Source of the DNA: Bemisia tabaci
Lineage: Eukaryota; Arthropoda; Insecta; Hemiptera; Aleyrodidae
NCBI RefSeq assembly: GCF_918797505.1
Contig: NC_092797.1
Coordinates: 26,425,372 to 26,489,371 of the forward strand
Direction: 5' to 3'
DNA length: 64,000 nt
The position numbers and the translations under genes were made by a program. Below are positions 1 through 12,000 of this stretch, one piece after another. The stretch's first letter is position 1, and each line of letters starts with the position of its first letter. The notes under the pieces are model-generated. The model saw only the letters and a program-made list of their open reading frames with translations. It had not been told where the DNA came from and did no database searches.

Positions 1-459
1 TGCACTGATCTGATAATTTTTTGCGAACTTTTCTCGAAGCGTTCCTCAACACGACCTGAAACACAATTCTGTAGTATGCTACCGTACTAAGCAAGAAAGC
101 CGTAAATCCATCAAGATTTTCCCTCGTTTTTTGGAACTTCACACTTTATATAAAATAAAAATTGTTTCACCCATGCACCTCAAATTTTCAGGTTAAGTTC
201 TTGATGGTATTTCCGGAAGAATTCTGTAAAAACGTTGTCCCAAGGTACACAAGTTTCTCTGCTATGATACATTGTTTCCAAAAAATGTAAAATGACGTTT
301 ACGGCGTGCTTGCGTTGTACAGCAGAATGTGCAAACGGTCGATTACAAGAGGGCTTTAGTTTTAAATTCTATCAGAACAACACGAAAAGAATTAAAACAG
401 CGCTTGGAGACCTTGACGGTAGCATTTTATTTGTTGCAACATTTGACATAATTGAGGTT

Positions 460-863
460 GGGCATTCGTGAGATAGCTATTCGACCACGGGCGATGCCCG
501 TATTGCCGCTGGCTGAAGTTGAAGGGGCGTTAGCCGTCATTTTCTCCAAATTCCGGAGGTAAGCGAGGGCACTTGATTACACCTGTAGCAGTAAAGCCAG
601 GATTTCCTCCGAATGCTTATCGGCGCAGGTTATTATGCCGATGCTAATTACCATAATTATTATTTGAGACCGTGTTAAAATACGAGCGTCAGGCGTCGAC
701 ACCGCCGAAGGAGGAAAATTGGCATCAGGCTCTGACGACCCGCGCGCCGCGCCGAGATGCCGAGAAGCATTTGGTGGAAATCGCCAGCTTGACGCGCCTT
801 CAATTTTAGCTAGCGGCAATATGGTCATCATCCGTGGTCAAATAGTTATCTCACAAACGCCTT
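460..863. repeat. Foldback (inverted-repeat) element
   Basis: The sequence near 460-530 is repeated in inverted orientation near 795-863, with shared words such as a GTGAGATA-type run, a GACCACGG run and a TTGCCGCT run. Identity is imperfect, roughly four bases in five by eye. The loop carries an 84-codon minus-strand open frame with no recognisable domain. It is probably a decayed MITE-like element. Confidence 0.6.
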
Positions 864-940
864 CCTTAAAAGATGAAAAATTTCGATAGCTACATGCAAG
901 AAAAAGAAGTCCATTTATCTCCGATTGAAACGATGCACAC

Positions 941-1201
941 CTCGTCACCTTTTGGCCAGAGTATCACAAGCGCCATGCGACGTTTAAAAATTTCCGCCGC
1001 CATTTTATTTTAATACAAATAAATTGTTAGTTGAATCTGTTTGAAAATTTCACTGAATTTTATTGGCAGCACAAAGAAAATTCAGAGAAATTTTCGGACA
1101 ACTTTGTTGAACAACTTCTTTGTAAAAAAAATAAAATGGAGGCGGAAATTTTTAAACGTTGCATGGCGCTTGTGATACCTTAGCCGGAAGGTGACGACCT
1201 C
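941..1201. repeat. Foldback MITE-like element
   Basis: The arm at about 941-1015 (CTCGTCACC, GTATCACAAGCGCCATGC, then TTTAAAAATTTCCGCC and CATTTTATTT) returns as its reverse complement at about 1126-1201 with few mismatches. The loop is about 110 bp and AT-rich, with no coding potential. Size and structure fit a short non-autonomous transposon. Confidence 0.75.
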
Positions 1202-1402
1202 CACTCGTTCATTATTTGTATTTCATTTTCATTAAAAATATAAACGACAGTATTTCTTATCAGAGTTGTCTGCGGTTCATTTCAAACATAATCACAGCAA
1301 ATTTAAACCGGGAATTTTTCTTTTATGCCTATTATAGAGGAAGTACTATTGTTTCCGACCTTGGAGGGTATCTGCTCCAGAGAGTGCACTTAATCAGTTA
1401 TA

Positions 1403-1406
<4 letters not shown>

Positions 1407-1442
<36 letters not shown>

Positions 1443-1452
1443 GGGGGGGGGG
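1407..1452. repeat. Homopolymer tract: poly-T followed by poly-G
   Basis: About 35 T are followed directly by 11 G. The same T-then-G pattern recurs at 43079-43111. The exact length is likely unreliable in any assembly. Confidence 0.9.
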
Positions 1453-1512
1453 TCACTTCGAAGGTGATTCTAATTTGTGATTACATGCTCTTCACTTTTG
1501 TATCGATGCATT

Positions 1513-2424
1513 CCCTGGTAAAAATTTGCAGTAGAATCCGTGCTCCAATATACCATACACCTAAAGCCGGCTGTTAGATTTTCAATAGCTTCTTATAGCC
1601 TTTTATAGCCGATGGTGATTAAGCAACAGCCAGGCGATAAAGTGTATGCTAAATGTTACTAATTACGGATGCTAGGACTTAGTGAGTTTTTGGACTATCG
1701 CTCTAATTCTCGGCCGTAGTATCTTGATTTATTTTGCGCGGAAAGTTCCGTACTTTTGAAGGATGCCTGCCATTCCTAATATGATGGAGCGCCTTCCATT
1801 TCGTATGATACTGTGCAATACTTCTGGTATGAAATAGTTGCTTCAAGCGCCGTGGCACGCTGCGGCGCAGCGCGGCGGGCGGGCAGCCAGCGCGAAAAGC
1901 GCATTAGCGCCTACAAACCTAACAGGGATACTTCACGCATTGCGCAATGCGTGAAGCATCCCTGTTAGGTTTGTAGGCGCCAGTGCGTCGCCGCTCCGCT
2001 CTGTGTTAGACTCCAATATATCTTAATCTCGCGAAGTCAGCGTTTTTCAACTCATGATTTTGAAATGTTTGCACATCCTGTGAGGATTATTCTCATATTA
2101 ATTGATGAAAAAAAATATGTATTAAAGGAAAATATAATGTGTGTTTTATAAATATTATGGTGGTTCTGTATCAAACTTAATGATTTCCAAAGCACACGAA
2201 TTTCTACACAATTTCTTACAGCCTTTTATAGCCGATGGCGATAAAGTGTAAAGCCCGGCGATAGGAACTATAGCCCGGCTGTATACTTTTTTATCGCTTC
2301 GTATAGCCCGGCTGTATGATTTGCTCCGCTTTCTACAGGCAGAAGCTATTGCCTTCTTTAGCCGGCTATAAGAATTCCTATGGTATTTTGAAACGCAGCT
2401 CCTTTCGCCAATTTTTACCAGGGT
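1513..2424. mobile_element. TIR element of about 0.9 kb
   Basis: The left end reads CCCTGGTAAAAATTTGC (from 1513). The reverse complement of the right end reads CCCTGGTAAAAATTGGC (ending 2424). Homology between the ends continues inward for about 60 bp, including ATACCATA and AGCCGGCT words. The interior has repeated TATAGCCCGGCTGTA-type motifs and a long palindrome (1907-1980). No transposase frame is visible, so it is non-autonomous. I could not fix a clear target-site duplication. Confidence 0.7.
1907..1980. repeat. Near-perfect 74-bp palindrome
   Basis: The two 37-nt halves are reverse complements around position 1943.5 (CGCATTGC|GCAATGCG at the centre) with a single mismatch (ATACTT against AAGCAT). 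Weaker symmetry continues to about 1901-1986. There is no spacer, so single strands would form a tight hairpin. It lies inside the element at 1513-2424. Confidence 0.9.
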
Positions 2425-3011
2425 TTATTTGCTACGACGCACTGTTCTTGCATTAAAAGACATTTTCAATGGCAGGAACGTTTTTCCAATAAATTGTAAA
2501 AATAACTGACAACACGAGATTTTTATATGAAGGGAAAACAATCGCTGGCACGTGTTCTAAAAATGGTCTGATGGGTTTAAATCCTTGGATTTTCTTACAA
2601 CACCTACTCTTGGGAAACCAGGGAGCAAAGCTTTTCCCACTTTTTCCCGCCTTTCTAGTCAACGAGAGCTCCACCAATCGCGTGATCAAGTGACTCAGGC
2701 CTACATCTAGCCTACATGCGATTAAGCTACGTCATGGTTCCTCCTCATAGGTTGATCATCCACCAATGGCCGCCGAATGGAAATTGCCCTCTCCCTCTCT
2801 GCAATCGTGGTCTTTAAATTTTTGCGTTGTTTTTGCTAGGTTAAGTTCTGTAACTCACTGATTGTTTATTTTTATAAAGTTTTTTATTCTTATCAGTTTT
2901 TCGTCGCAATCGTAAGATTTTAGCTGTAAAAGCATCTACGCAGTTTACATTACCATGCTCGTTTATCACCTTGGCGAGTAACATTCCTCGGAAGTTGCGT
3001 GTAGTTCTAGA
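2425..3011 (+). promoter_or_regulatory. ARMC8 upstream region, probable promoter and 5' UTR
   Basis: This stretch lies between the last upstream repeat and the ARMC8 start codon and holds no recognisable coding sequence. No TATA box or initiator can be assigned with confidence. A TTCTAG immediately before the start codon could also be a 3' splice site, which would place the promoter further upstream behind a non-coding exon. Confidence 0.3.
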
Positions 3012-6000
3012 ATGGTGTCAATAGTCCAAACATACATGGTAAGTTATTTGCCAAAGTTCTTGGAGTATAACTTTTTCTAATCTTTTATTACTCTTCATAA
3101 TGGAATTTAAACTTGGTCCAGCACTATTAAATTCAAATCGAGATAATCAGGAATCCGAACACAATGTATTGCAGCAACACCCCTTCAGGACACGCGCCCA
3201 TGAAAGTGTGAACGATGAAGAATCTGACACAATTTGCTTTATCACTCATATGGCTGTTAATTTTATATTCTCTCAGTTCATTCTTGAGCATTTCACAGTA
3301 TTACAGCGAAAAATTGAAACTTCTCCAACTTTTACTGTGAGTGGCAGATTCACCTTGAACACTGAGATAGATCAGCGTATATCTGTCTCACCCTTGCCAT
3401 CAAGAACACAGTTGTCTCCAACAATAGTGCTTTATCATGCGAAAATTAAGACCCTTTTCATCAAACATTTTGATTCAGTTTGATAGTTTTGTCGAATTAG
3501 GCTGAAGAGAATATACACCTATGAATTTGGAGTAGAGTTTGCGAGAAATTTCTTCGCCAGGTACGAGCGGGCAGCCAGAGATCTTTTGGCTTCATTGCAG
3601 AATTGAACTTGGTTTCAGATCTGTGAGTTATCTTCTCTCCAATTGTAAGTTGTAGAAGTTTGCTGGGGAATTTTGTGCGAACTGAAGGATTCCGATCATA
3701 ATTCCATTCAGACCTTTACTTCCGATCATAATAGACCATCTTATGACTGTTGGTCACCATGCCGCATTCTTATTCGATTGGAACGAAGTGCCACCAATCA
3801 TCATTTCTTGCTGCACGAAACATTTTTACGCACCAAGTTTTTATTTTAATAATGGACCGATGACTCCAGATATTTGTATGAGAATTGGTACCGGAATTTG
3901 ATCGTCTGTCAAGGTCTTACTCATCTGTTTGTAATTGATGTCGAAGAATTTTTTTCCAGGACATGTTGTAAAGTCTAGGTAGTGTTACCATAGGTTTCTG
4001 TGGTCCTATTTCACTCTCCATGAGTGTTCATGGTTACTCTCCTGCCTTAACTGCTCAAAATCCGTAGCAGTACTCAAAGTCACCTAGATCATCTGTTACA
4101 GAAGTGAAATGATGCTAAATCATCAAAGCAATATGTTATACTTACAATAAAATCACTAATATATTTATGTAATTTTCTCATTATCTTCCTGTTTGATTCT
4201 GTGTTTCAGGAGATAGAAGGTTTTCGATCTTATCTTGACGAACTTTACTCACCAGATCCTGAAAAATGCCTCTCAGCTGTCCTGTGAGTTAACTTGCACC
4301 TACAAATATTTGAAATCTAGGAGAAAAAGTTACCTTATCTATAACTCTGGCAATCTGTATCATCTGAATCATCATCGCCAACATGAGAATCTGTTCGATG
4401 AATGGCCACAATGGGTCAGATCTGACTAGTGACAGAATAGTGTTTTGATGGCTAGAGCTTATAAATTAGCAGAAAGTACAGCGGTCCATTCAAACGCCAA
4501 GTTTCTACATCCAGTGTCAATGGAGATTTCGATCATTAAAAAATATGGTATATGATGTTATCCATCATGGTAGTGCATACCATGGTTTCATATTTGACAT
4601 AAAAAGTTAGCATTTGAACTGATCGGATACAAGTTTGCTGATCTATACCATTAAACCACCAAAACCTGATCCTGTGGCTAGCGCAACTGATCCATTGTGA
4701 GAAATATTAGTTTTGAGGTCTATGCTCATTAAAGCTGTTTTGCATTACATTAGAGCAAGACCTTGATTTTCTAGTTCAACTAAGCTGTTGCCGGTACTTT
4801 ATTCGAAAATAATTGAAAAATAATCAAGTCGTGATGGTTATGTTATGAATGGAGTGTTGCATCTATATTATGGGAAATTAGTCAAAATCAAAGTAAAATT
4901 TACCGTATATTGCCTGAAATAAACGAATTTTTTAAATGCACTTAAAATATTTTAGAAGTACAGAATTTTATACAGCAATATACTGTAATTTTAATTTTGA
5001 CTCCCTTCATAATCTTCTAAAGTCAATTAGTATCTGAAATTTTAATCACCTGTACAGTAGAGCCTTTAGCACCTAAGTCCCGCTCTTTTAAAATCTCAAT
5101 CATTGAAACAAACTTATACCATCCTTTCTATATAACCAAAATTTTTTGATTCCTTAAAAGTTCTCCCTCATGAAAACTCATTATTCGAAGCAAGCAGAAG
5201 GTTATCACTAGAAGAATGAAAATCTCAAAATTGCCAGCAGCGATTCATTTTACCTGCAAGACCTAGAACTCTCTTTACAATGAAATTGAGAAGAAGACGT
5301 TCTACCTTTGCCGTAACTTCTTTGGTTTTATCACTCTCTTATTCTTAAATTTGTGTTTGTTCTATTTTGTCAGGAGTTTAAAAAATTCTGTCATCGGAAG
5401 CAATCGTCAAAAAGGAAACATGATTGCTCAAGGAGTCGTTACAAGGCTAATGCAAATTTTAGGTGATATTGGTCTCAAAGCAGAACTAAGGACAGAAGCA
5501 GCCTTTACATTGGGGTCATTAGCAAAAGGTTCTGAAGCCCACGTTGGTGAACTCATCAAAATAGGCGTTGTACCTCTACTGCTCGATAGTAAGATTATTT
5601 ATTATTTTACTCTTTATCCCTAACTGAAATTTTTAATAACCTGCAATCTCCATTTGTTGCCATGAAATTTGCAATGTAATGAATCCGTTGTATGATCCAG
5701 GAATCACCTTAATATTAGGTATTCTCAAAGTAAATTTTACCGAGAAGAGCACCTTTCTATAAGCTGAGATGCTGAAAATAGCTTTTTTGATTGAAAAACA
5801 TATTCTTAATGTTTCAGTAATAAAAAAACTATTTCTCTTCAGCTTGAAATTTGTGACATCTTATGAAGCAACAACTCATGATTTCAACCACCTCAAAGCC
5901 AATGCAACATGACTGCTGCACCTGTGTAATTCACATCACAATAAAAGAATTTCACTCTCATAACAGCAAAAATATTCACTTTAAACAGCAATGATACTGC

Positions 6001-9000
6001 AAGTTGGTTGACATAACCTCTCATCACAACTGAGACCTGAACATAAATGAACAAACGTGGATGAAAGGATAAATTGGTGGTCAATTCTTCTTGTAACGCC
6101 ACAAGATCTGCTGCCACTTTATTTTTCCATTCAAAGTGGGACTAAATTTTCGACAGCTTTGAAAGGCATGTCTTTTGTTTAAATGGAAAACAGAAAAATT
6201 GTGGTACTCTCATTTTTTACATTCTCTCTCAAAATTCATTTAAAGAATCATGTTAATTGTTATTTGGTACACTTTGCAGTATTACAATTGTCCAACAAAA
6301 AATTTGAAGCTCATACGTGATGAATTGCCTTTTAATTGCATCAACTTGGTGTATAGTACGTAATTAATACTATCGTAGGTATGTAATCTTTGCTGACCCA
6401 TATGCATCAAGTTAATATTTAGTGCAGCTTCGTTTTCAACACCATGAATTTTTACTCTATCACAATTTATTTTTTTTTTTAATGTTTCATTCTTTTGTCA
6501 GCTCATTTACTTTTCTTGGTTATAATTTCAGGCATTTTAACCAGTGAGGATAGCAAATTAACTGAAGCTTGTCTGCGGTGCTCTTGTTCGATTTTCAAAC
6601 ATCCAACAGTCCCTGTAGAGCTAGTTTTCCAGAATAGGCAACTTGTATCACACTTACTTCAATTAGCTATGAATTCAGTCCCCAGTCAAATTTGTGTCAT
6701 GACAATTCTGGCTGCATCATGCAAGGTAACCAATTATCTCACTGAGTCTTATGCATCTGCGATAGGTTGAGCGATTCTTATAATTAGAATTTTATTTCGG
6801 CTTTTACATGATTGGGAATAACCAAATATCTTTCACTTTAATAGCGTAAAAAAAAGACTGAAAGTATTACTGTAATTATCAAAAATGAAAAATTAATTAA
6901 GGTAAAAATTACTAAATGTAGTATAGAATTAATAAACTACTTACTTATGTTCTAAACTTAAAGCATTGTATATGCTTTATAGTATTATCACTGTTTTTTT
7001 CTGGAAGCCCTGTCCATATAAGCAAAAGTTCACAAAACTAAGCGCGAAAGTTAAAGCTGATCTTCTGTATCACTTAATGACAACAAAATTAGAAATTACT
7101 GTAATATTATTTTTGGGAAGTCAGAGTTTTGCCGCTTATACCAGCTGATAATATTTTTTCTGAATCTAAATTTTTTCATTTAAGTATATCTATGTTTAAA
7201 CGAATTGCAAAATTTGCCGCTATGGGCTGTGGCCCGTGTGGCCCCTCCTAAATCCGACTCTGTTGGAAGAAACTGATAATTGTGTCTCTTAGACTCTCTC
7301 TAATCTTTGTTGTTTCTTTAGATAGTTTGTCTGTTGTCTATATTTTGAGTAAAAGGAGTCGTATTCTTTATAGAAAGTAGTTAATCATTGACTCGCATTG
7401 ATCAAAGTGCAAAATTTCAATTGAGCTAATTTTTATAAATTAACCAATTGAATTCATAAGCGTTTTTTATACTTCTCCTTTTTGCAGAGTCAAGACAATC
7501 AAAATATTTTAAATGATGAAGGAGCTGTTTCGTTGATTGCCTCTCTCTTATGTTCTCCCCACTACGCTGTTATTATGCCCACCCTTCATTGCCTGGCTAA
7601 TCTCTGCTATCAGAACCCGAATATAGCTGCTATAGTTTCAACAACCAGGTCTGTAAAATTAGCATAATTCTAAAGTTGTAAAAATTAGAAATTTGCTGCT
7701 TGTAAATTAATTTAAGACAACCTCTGTAAGGGCTTGGAATTTACAAGGATGCAGCGAATGCAGAATCAACAGATTTTAAATCGCTAGCAGTGTTCGGAAA
7801 GCGAGAGGTAATTTGGAAAGCAGCACCCTGCCCCCCTCAATTTTGGCGAGCATAATTATGAGAAGAAATAAAGCACAGAGAATTTTTGGTAAAAACTTTG
7901 CAACAACAATTTTGTGTGAAATTTTTGCAACTGCCATCCTTGATTGCGCACAAGAATCTAGCGATTTTGATGGAGAATTCTGATTTTGGAATATTTTGTT
8001 GCATCTCAATCCACTGGTGAGAATTTCCAAATCCTAATTCTCCAACTGATTTGTAAAAGAGAATTGTCATTCATGACACTAAAATTAATTTATTTCATTT
8101 TTTTCTCGTACTTGGGAGACTGTTCTCTAGGAAAGATCTTTCCATCTCCTTGTATAGTCAAAGAGTACTAAAATATTTGTCAATTTTTAGTCAGGGTTTA
8201 CTTTTCTGTTTTTTGCACAGTCCACACACTGTTTCACGTAAGTACGGACTAGGAATAGACCAATATTTCAGAATGTTTGAACTCTGCTGAAAGGCAAGAA
8301 GTACATGCTGGCTGAATATCAACGAATATTTTAGTCCACATCTCTTACCTTTTTGTGATTTTTCTATGTAAGGAAAATAATTAGAGTGGCTAAAAGTCAC
8401 ATTACTAAGTTTTTCATTATACAAAATTCCAATTATGTTATTGGATCAGTGTGAAAATTCTTTCACTGCTACTGCTGTGAAAATATAATATCAAGATACG
8501 GCCCTACCTGACTGCGCTGTGTGGGGCCCGCTGTGGTTGTGAAAAAGCCACTCTGACTACCAATCTATGTACTTTGAGACAATTTTGGGATGCATTTTGC
8601 ATTCTTTTCAAGCTTCATATTGTAAGGAAATAAGAAACATTGCAGTGCTCTTTAGGATAAGATATCCATGCTGGTTGAAAAGCAAATTCCGAGGGGCACA
8701 AAAAAAATTGTCCTTTCTGACTCACCCAGAATCCTAAGATTTGCTTTCATACTTTCCCTCTTTTGCACCTCTAACCATTGAAATATCCTCTACCAAGTTT
8801 TGGACTAGACCTACTAAATACAATTTTTTTTTCTGAAGTGAAATGCCGCTGTTGAACCTTTACTGTGGATGGAATTAATGTTTATACTCTTGTGTATTTT
8901 GCTGATTCTAGTTATGGTGGCAAAAGTATCCCAGATTTGCTTGTTCCTTTGATGTCTCGTGACCAACCCTCAGACACACAGTTGGCTGCTGCAAAATGTG

Positions 9001-12000
9001 CCACAAATCTGCACAGAGCCCATGCACTAAGTGCGGAAGACCCTAGAATACTGTACAAGGCCCTTCCAGTTCTGGTAAGTTCTTTATAATCATCGCACGG
9101 TCATAAACGTAATTAATCATGTCAATTGGTGAGCCTTTAACCAATTTTATTAGTCCAGTTTATAATCAATAACAGTTTCGTAACAACACTCCCCTTTGAA
9201 TTATTTGAATTCTGAGCAACTTTCCACTGTTTTATACATTATTTTAATTAACCATCATAAACTCAATATAATTTTACTGACAATGTCTTTTGCAGGTATG
9301 TCTCTGTAAAAAAGAATGTAAATGGGAAGAAAGAGTGAAAGCTGCCGAAACATTGGCATTCTTAACAGAAGTAGACACCCAATTACAACAGTTGGCCTCA
9401 ATATCCAACCATCTAATACCCACGCTAGCTGAATTCTTGCATTATCGACCGGAAACCTCAAATTCAAGTTTATCTCCCTCAGACCATGACCATATTGCTC
9501 GAGAACTGAAACAGGCTGCTTTTCGGGTAATCATCTTCTCTTTTCTAAGTTTAAATTACACCATCACGTACTGAAAGCGTGAACTTTTCCTAGACCTTGG
9601 GAAAGAAAAGAATAGACAAATCTGATTCAACCTGAAGTGCATCAATCATCAAGTAGCACATTGATTAGCATATAAATTTCTGTTGAATGGTCCATTTTCT
9701 GATGTAACCTTTGTCCATGCTTCTCTTTTCTCTGCTTTAGTTTTAAATATTGATTTTATTCAATCAAAAGTAAATATTTAAATGCAATTTTTGGGATTGA
9801 CTCTGCAGCACCAAATTATGAAAGTCAGCTGTCGGCAGTTTGATAAAGAAATTATCTCCCACCTTTCAGGCTTTCTCATCACTGGGTGCAAACGATGAAG
9901 ACATCCGGAAGAAAATCATCGAGACGGATAGCATTATGAAGCATATTGTCTCAGGACTTCAAGACTCCTATCTTAAAGTTCGGCTTGCCGCCATCCGTTG
10001 TTTGCACTCTCTTTCCCGGTCTGTTCAGCAACTGCGCACAACTTTTCAGGTACTCAATTTTTCCATTTTCACTTTTCAAAGATTCCTCTTTTTGCTGCTG
10101 ATAAGGGTGAATCCTCACTTATTTTACCAGGTAAAGCTCAAATTAGTAAAGCAGTTTACTTGTGAAAGTGTTCTCTCAATGCCAGTGAAAACTTGCACTT
10201 TTAGATCAGTAGGTATGAAGAAAAAGCTAATTAAATATGTTGATAACTATGTAAGTCCAATAAGAGAAAACATACTATCGTCTCATTTTACTGATTTTGG
10301 CCAGAAATTCTCACTTTTATCCTCTTCTCTGTCTAATTTGAAGACTTGTAACGTTATTTTTCTCATGATTTTTTTTCTAGGATCATTCAGTGTGGCGGCC
10401 ATTAATGAATCTGCTTCAACACGCCACGGATGATATTTTGACCGTGAGCGTAGCTTCGTCCACATTGTGTAATCTTCTCCTAGAATTCTCCCCTTCTAAA
10501 GAACCTATTCTTGAATCTGGAGCAGTTGACTTACTTTGTAGCTTGACAAAAAGAGACGATCCAGCCTTGAGGTTAAATGGAGTTTGGGCATTAATGGTAT
10601 GCATGATTTATAATTTGTATGACTTTTTTTATTCAATTGACAACAATGAATATTTCTTTAGGTAATTTTTCAGTTAAGCTCAATTAGGTGCAATTAGTGT
10701 ATCAGAATTTTATCAATACTGTGCAAATAATGAATACTTCATAGTTAGAATAAAGACTGTTAGAAAAAAATACTGTCAGAAAAAAGACTATTAAAAGGGT
10801 CTAAACCTAAGAAATCATGAAAATCAAGTGTTCTAATCACCTCATTTCTCTATTTCCAAAATAGAGATTGTAATCCTTGGTATGGGCTTAATTTGCAAAA
10901 AAAAAATTGGCTATTTACTCATCATCCATGCATGCAAATCATGCTCAACCACTGGGAATAGCTTATAATCAAAACCTCATTTGGACTACATTTTGCTATT
11001 TGGAACTATAAATTCCGGCCTAGTTTAAAAACAACGTATGTGCCATTAGTATCCCTATGCACATAAGTGTTTTTTCAGATGAGCCAGAAATTATAGGTCC
11101 AAATTGCAAATTGCAATCCATTTCATCTTCATCAGTTCCAAAGCAATTGAATTCCGGCCTCTCTGACTAGCATAATTTCAGTAATGCACTTATCAATACT
11201 CCAGAGGCATGAGGTACCTAACTCACATTATTGGAAATATTGAGTCAGTGGAATCAGTGTGGCGGACCAGTGGTTCCCCCTTGAAATCTCAAAATAGCTA
11301 AAATGGAATTGGGTGCCTGTCAAATCTGGGGCACTGACATCATGTGTGCTCTCATATTTTCTATTCAGAAAAAATGCATAATTTTTATAATACATGTTGT
11401 TTTTATCATTTTACAGTGATAATTTGTTTAATTTCATAGAGAATTGGATGGTATACAAATCGTCAATTTTGTAGCCCTAATGGCGCTTTCAATACCACTT
11501 ATGATAACCATTTCAGCATCACTTTTTTTATGTCCTTCTCTTTTTTATTCTATAAATTCTCCTTGTTTTTCAGAACATGGCATTTCAAGCTGATCAGAAA
11601 ATAAAATTACAAATTTTACATACTCTCGGTACAGATCAGCTCTTTAGATTACTTTCCGACTCTGAAGTAAATATCATAATGAAAACTTTGGGTTTACTAA
11701 GGAATTTACTCTCTACCAAACCTCATATCGATCACATAATGGGACTGTGTGGAAGTCAAATTATGCAAGTAAGTTTATGTTCCGCCGTATTGCTGTAGTC
11801 TATACTTAGCTTGAATGGACCATATTGTATGTTATTTAAAATATGAAGGATGTCATCATTCAAATCAGTCAATAAGATTTAATGTTGAATTGTGGTAAAA
11901 TCACGTCATAAAATTTTGCCGAATCGAAAATGCACACCAATCTAGGTGAGCTTTTGAGAGCTTTAGCCACAGCTCAGGCTGGATCTTGTTAGACATATGT

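Noticed and set aside
577..831. An 84-codon minus-strand frame
   Set aside because: It lies in the loop and arm of a foldback element and shows no family similarity, so it was treated as part of the repeat.
3100..3483. A 127-codon open frame in ARMC8 intron 1
   Set aside because: It is not in frame with exon 1, has no domain or repeat I recognise, and the ARMC8 protein is complete without it. A frame of this length can arise by chance in a 1.2-kb intron.
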